From NCBI GenBank assembly GCA_052061695.1, contig JBPZEY010000011.1: a stretch of 64,000 nucleotides of DNA. One strand, 5' to 3'. The position numbers and the translations under genes are program-made. Of the stretch, positions 61,129-64,000 are shown piece after piece. The notes beneath the pieces are model-generated. The model did no database searches. It saw only the letters and a list, made by a program, of their open reading frames with translations, and was not told where the DNA came from. Numbering within the stretch: the first letter of the stretch is position 1; every line of letters begins with the position of its first letter. The stretch is from Alkalicoccus luteus (GTDB lineage: Bacteria; Bacillota; Bacilli; Bacillales; Salisediminibacteriaceae).

Positions 61129-61938
61129 ATGACGAATCAAGTCCTCGCTCTGCGAAATCTAATTAAGAGCGACGCCCCATTAATTCATAACATTACGAAT
61201 GTCGTAGTGACTAACTTTACTGCCAACGGCCTCTATGCGGCAGGCGCGAAACCAGTAATGGCATATGCTCCCGAGGAAGCCGCAGATATGGCTTCTGCAG
61301 CAGACGCGCTAGTCTTAAACATCGGCACGCTTTCAAGCGCCACAAATGAGGCGATGCTTCTGGCCGGAAAAGCGGCAAATAAACATGGAAAACCAGTCAT
61401 CCTCGATCCAGTCGGAGCAGGCGCTACCTCGTTTCGGACAGAATCTGCTGCCATGCTCTTAAAGGAGCTCGATATCGCGCTTATCCGCGGGAACAGCGGG
61501 GAAATTGCAAGTCTTGCCGGGGCAGAAGCCGTTGTAAGAGGCGTAGATGCCTCTGCTGCTCCTGATGACGCGTCACAATCCGCGGTGAAGCTTGCACGCT
61601 CCCAGCAGACGACTGTCTGCATGACAGGCGAAATCGACGTCATTACAGACGGCAGCAGCATGATCACCGTTCATAACGGTTCTCCCTCGCTCCGGGATGT
61701 CACCGGTGCAGGGTGTCTGCTGTCCTCCATTGCGGCAGCTTTTATCAGCCGGGCGGCTTCTCCGCTTGAAGGTGCAGCCGCAGCCTGCGCCTATTACGGC
61801 GTATGTGCAGAAGCAGCCGCGGCCAGACAACCATATGCAGGTCCAGGTCATTTTCAAATCCATCTGCTCGACATGCTTCAGCAGCTGACAGACGAACAGC
61901 TTGAGCAGCAACTTATTCTGAAGGAGGCATCATTATGA
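61129..61938 (+). CDS. thiM: Hydroxyethylthiazole kinase
   Basis: Salvage kinase for the thiazole moiety of thiamine, 269 residues. Motifs: PLIHNITNVVVTNFTANGLYAAGAKPVMA at the start, NIGTLSS, VILDPVGAGAT, IRGNSGEIASLAG and the ATP site LRDVTGAGCLLSSIAAAF. AGGAG lies before the ATG. It is the first gene of thiMDE under the TPP riboswitch; its stop overlaps thiD by 4 bp. Confidence 0.96.
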   Translation: MTNQVLALRNLIKSDAPLIHNITNVVVTNFTANGLYAAGAKPVMAYAPEEAADMASAADALVLNIGTLSSATNEAMLLAGKAANKHGKPVILDPVGAGATSFRTESAAMLLKELDIALIRGNSGEIASLAGAEAVVRGVDASAAPDDASQSAVKLARSQQTTVCMTGEIDVITDGSSMITVHNGSPSLRDVTGAGCLLSSIAAAFISRAASPLEGAAAACAYYGVCAEAAAARQPYAGPGHFQIHLLDMLQQLTDEQLEQQLILKEASL

Positions 61939-62762
61939 AAACAGCATTGACAATTGCCGGTTCTGACAGCGGCGGCGGAGCAGGAATTCAAGCCGACTTA
62001 AAAACATTTCAGGAGCTTGGCGTTTTTGGCACAAGTGCCATTACTGCTCTGACAGCTCAAAATACGGTAGGCGTTCAGGGTGTCTTCCCGGCTTCTCCAG
62101 AAGCGCTCGAAGCACAAATCACCTCCGTATTGGATGACATCGGCGCACACAGCGTAAAAACCGGTATGCTGTTCGATTCCGAACGAATTGAAATCACCGC
62201 CTCCTTTGCAGCTGAAGGCAGGCTCCCTGCGTTGGTCGTTGATCCTGTTATGGTGTCCACGACCGGAGCCGAGCTGTTGAAGGAAGAAGCCCGGACCACG
62301 ATGACAGAGAAGCTTTTTCCTCATGCCTCGTTGATCACGCCAAATATTCCGGAGGCTGAAATGATCACCGGAATGTCGGGCAGTTCGCTGCAAGTTCGTA
62401 AAGAAATGGCCCGTGAACTGTTAAAATTTGGTTCAGAGGCTGTGTTATTAAAGGGAGGTCATGAACCCGATGCTGCCACAATCACCGATATTCTATTCGA
62501 TGGAGCTGAATTTCACTATTTAAGCGTCGAAAAAATCGAAACAAAACATACGCACGGCACCGGCTGCACGTATGCTGCTGCCGTTGCTGCCTATCTCGCT
62601 CAAGGAAAATCCATGAAAGATGCTGTTTTTGCAGCAAAGCAGTTTATTCACCAGGCGATCCTTCATGCGCACTCTGTCGGTGAAGGAGCTGGGCCCGTTC
62701 ACCATGCAGCTCACCGGACGGCGGATAAACCATTTATCAAAATGGAGGTTGAACAGACGTGA
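61935..62762 (+). CDS. thiD: Hydroxymethylpyrimidine/phosphomethylpyrimidine kinase
   Basis: Phosphorylates HMP and HMP-P for thiamine synthesis, 275 residues. N-terminal TIAGSDSGGGAGIQADLKTFQELGVFG is the signature, followed by VVDPVMVSTTGAELL, TPNIPEAEMITGM, VLLKGGHEPDA and the catalytic HGTGCTYAAAVAAYLAQG. It overlaps thiM (4 bp) and thiE (4 bp), showing coupled translation. Confidence 0.96.
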   Translation: MKTALTIAGSDSGGGAGIQADLKTFQELGVFGTSAITALTAQNTVGVQGVFPASPEALEAQITSVLDDIGAHSVKTGMLFDSERIEITASFAAEGRLPALVVDPVMVSTTGAELLKEEARTTMTEKLFPHASLITPNIPEAEMITGMSGSSLQVRKEMARELLKFGSEAVLLKGGHEPDAATITDILFDGAEFHYLSVEKIETKHTHGTGCTYAAAVAAYLAQGKSMKDAVFAAKQFIHQAILHAHSVGEGAGPVHHAAHRTADKPFIKMEVEQT

Positions 62763-63412
62763 CCCAGTTCGCAAAGGAAAGGCTTGCTGTTTACTTTATA
62801 GCAGGTACGCAAAATACAGACTGGCCGCTTCCGGAGCTTGTGTTTGAAGCGCTTCGAGGCGGAGTAACGATGTTCCAGCTGCGTGAAAAAGGAGCTGGGA
62901 GTCTGCAGGATGAGGACGAACGCCTGGTACTTGCAAAGGAACTAAAAGAACTGTGTGCCCGGTTTCATGTGCCGTTTATCGTAAATGATGATATCGAACT
63001 GGCTCTGGCCTCAGATGCTGATGGACTCCATATCGGACAAGATGATGCGGATCCGGCTGAAGCACGGCGCAGGATTGGAGCACAGAAAATACTTGGTGTC
63101 TCCGCCCGTACGATTGCAGAGGCAGAAGCAGCTGCTGCCGTAGCCGATTACCTCGGCACAGGTCCCATGTACGCTACTTCGTCAAAGGAAGATGCGGAGA
63201 GTCCTGTAGGACCGGAGCGTATTCAGGAAATGCGAAACGCTGGTATCCATTTGCCGATAACCGCGATCGGCGGTATAACGCTCGATAACGCGAAGCCGGT
63301 ATTGCGAGCCGGTGCTGATGGCGTTTCGGTAATTTCAGCGGTATCTGCAGCAGAAAACGCGGAGGCTGCTGCCTCCGCGCTTCTCTCCATCTATCGTTCC
63401 ATTAACCGCTGA
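62759..63412 (+). CDS. thiE: Thiamine-phosphate synthase
   Basis: Joins HMP-PP and thiazole phosphate to thiamine phosphate, 217 residues. TIM-barrel motifs: MFQLREKGA, PFIVNDDIELALASDADGLHIGQDD, GVSARTIAEAEAA, DYLGTGPMYATSSKEDA and ITAIGGITLDNA. The start is the GTG at 62759, overlapping the thiD stop. Its 3' end overlaps the convergent ThiF-like gene by 11 bp. Confidence 0.96.
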   Translation: MTQFAKERLAVYFIAGTQNTDWPLPELVFEALRGGVTMFQLREKGAGSLQDEDERLVLAKELKELCARFHVPFIVNDDIELALASDADGLHIGQDDADPAEARRRIGAQKILGVSARTIAEAEAAAAVADYLGTGPMYATSSKEDAESPVGPERIQEMRNAGIHLPITAIGGITLDNAKPVLRAGADGVSVISAVSAAENAEAAASALLSIYRSINR

Positions 63413-64000
63413 TAAATCGCTGATACAGCCGGAGTGCCTTTTCCGTATTTGATAATCCGTGCATAAGGGCCCGCCCATCCCGAAATAACACGGTACGTGT
63501 TCCTTCGAGATCGAGCTGCAGCAGATACTCATTCTGCAGCTGGACGTGCGGCTTCAGTCTCTGAAGGACTTCTTCGATATCAACTTTCTGGGACGGTCTA
63601 ACCTGAACCGTATCACGTCCGCATAGCACCGACAGCCTCGTTCCGCTGCCGTTCAAAAACGGGTAAACTGCCTCTTCGCCGCAGGAGGGGCAGTTTTTTT
63701 GCTTCATTTTAGAAGTTCCAATAACGTGTACCGCCGGTTCCCAGAGATCAAACTGAACCATCCCGTCTCTAAGCTTGTCGAGGTTTCCGCTTAACAGCTT
63801 GAGCGCTTCTGCCGTTTGATAAGCGGCTGTCATCTGAACGACCGGTCCGAGAATACCTGCCGTATCGCACGTATCCCCTCCAGCAGTTACGGCGCCGACT
63901 ATGCAGGAAAGACACGCTGTCTTTCCGGGAAGAATCGTACAGGCAAGTCCGCCGGAGGCAACACAAGCTCCATAAATCCAGGGGATCCTGTATTTGCTGC
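63402..64000 (-). CDS. ThiF/MoeB family adenylyltransferase (N-terminus beyond window)
   Basis: The C-terminal 199 residues of an E1-like enzyme that activates ThiS or MoaD. The visible part starts with IPWIYGACVASGGLACTIL, then CLSC and, further on, CPSCG, the two CxxC pairs that bind structural zinc. Next comes GILGPVVQMTAAYQTAEALKLL, as in ThiF/MoeB. The reading frame is open to the right edge, so the nucleotide-binding N-terminal half lies outside. Convergent with thiE, which favours ThiF, although MoeB cannot be excluded. Confidence 0.88.
   Translation of the reverse strand, partial: SKYRIPWIYGACVASGGLACTILPGKTACLSCIVGAVTAGGDTCDTAGILGPVVQMTAAYQTAEALKLLSGNLDKLRDGMVQFDLWEPAVHVIGTSKMKQKNCPSCGEEAVYPFLNGSGTRLSVLCGRDTVQVRPSQKVDIEEVLQRLKPHVQLQNEYLLQLDLEGTRTVLFRDGRALMHGLSNTEKALRLYQRFISG

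Noticed and set aside
60921..61130. 69-codon minus-strand frame over the TPP riboswitch
   Set aside because: The plus strand is a clear structured RNA; the frame lacks RBS and protein-like composition.

Overview
The window reads as a chromosome segment of a moderately halophilic or haloalkaliphilic Bacillaceae bacterium. The protein set is typical of Bacillus relatives (YfkAB, MreBH, FbpB-type, SE1561-type, lmo0937-type, YtvI, GbsR, bacterial NOS). Ribosome binding sites are strong AGGAGG types. Several exported proteins are very acidic, and there are gas-vesicle and glycine-betaine genes. The genus cannot be fixed from sequence alone.

Layout. 1-3.4 kb: the upstream part of a gas-vesicle operon on the minus strand (P-like, T, U, Q-like, A, O, N; N runs off the left edge). 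3.8-7.0 kb: a four-gene minus-strand operon (SE1561-family protein, histidine phosphatase, AlkA-type glycosylase, RlmD-type rRNA methyltransferase). 7.2-14.8 kb: YfkAB, a TPR/coiled-coil protein, a MATE exporter, OsmC, an MFS carrier and an aeRF1-like factor. 15.0-15.9 kb: an internally deleted IS1182-like insertion sequence. 16.6-22.9 kb: an osmoprotection region with a frameshifted BCCT carrier, GbsR and an OpuAC-like lipoprotein, plus a metallo-hydrolase, FbpB-type, SCP2, DUF202 and YczE-like genes. 23.7-34.5 kb: acyltransferase, acylphosphatase, LLM oxidoreductase, amino-acid N-hydroxylase, photolyase, Eis-like acetyltransferase, aldehyde dehydrogenase, MATE and a TPR regulator. 35-49.6 kb: mreBH, carbonic anhydrase, lipid kinase, glycosyltransferase, ytvI, TspO-like protein, kynureninase, methionine gamma-lyase, an ABC-F protein and a large acidic surface protein. 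50.4-64 kb: SNF2 helicase, flavin reductase and MhqD-like hydrolase, acetamidase, recQ, nos, then a TPP-riboswitch-controlled thiMDE operon facing a ThiF-like gene.

The most unusual feature is a family of dispersed non-coding elements. Four full-length copies (about 530-630 bp: B 22972-23601, D 40976-41507, E 49714-50338, F 53901-54517) each sit between two copies of the same rho-independent terminator hairpin. The hairpin differs from locus to locus but matches on both sides of each element (28-34 bp). The elements have imperfect terminal inverted repeats (about 19 bp, CAGAGTGTTGATAAAGTCA at the left end). Partial or decayed copies lie at 8.3, 40.5, 45.6 and 59.5 kb. This looks like a non-autonomous mobile element that targets terminators and duplicates the whole hairpin, leaving both neighbouring genes terminated. 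Its left subterminal region shares sequence and covarying hairpins with the left end of the IS1182-like remnant at 15 kb, which suggests the kind of transposase that may move it.

Most genes are housekeeping or stress-related and collinear with short gaps. Nearly all transcription-unit ends visible here carry clear hairpin terminators, many of them bidirectional between convergent genes.
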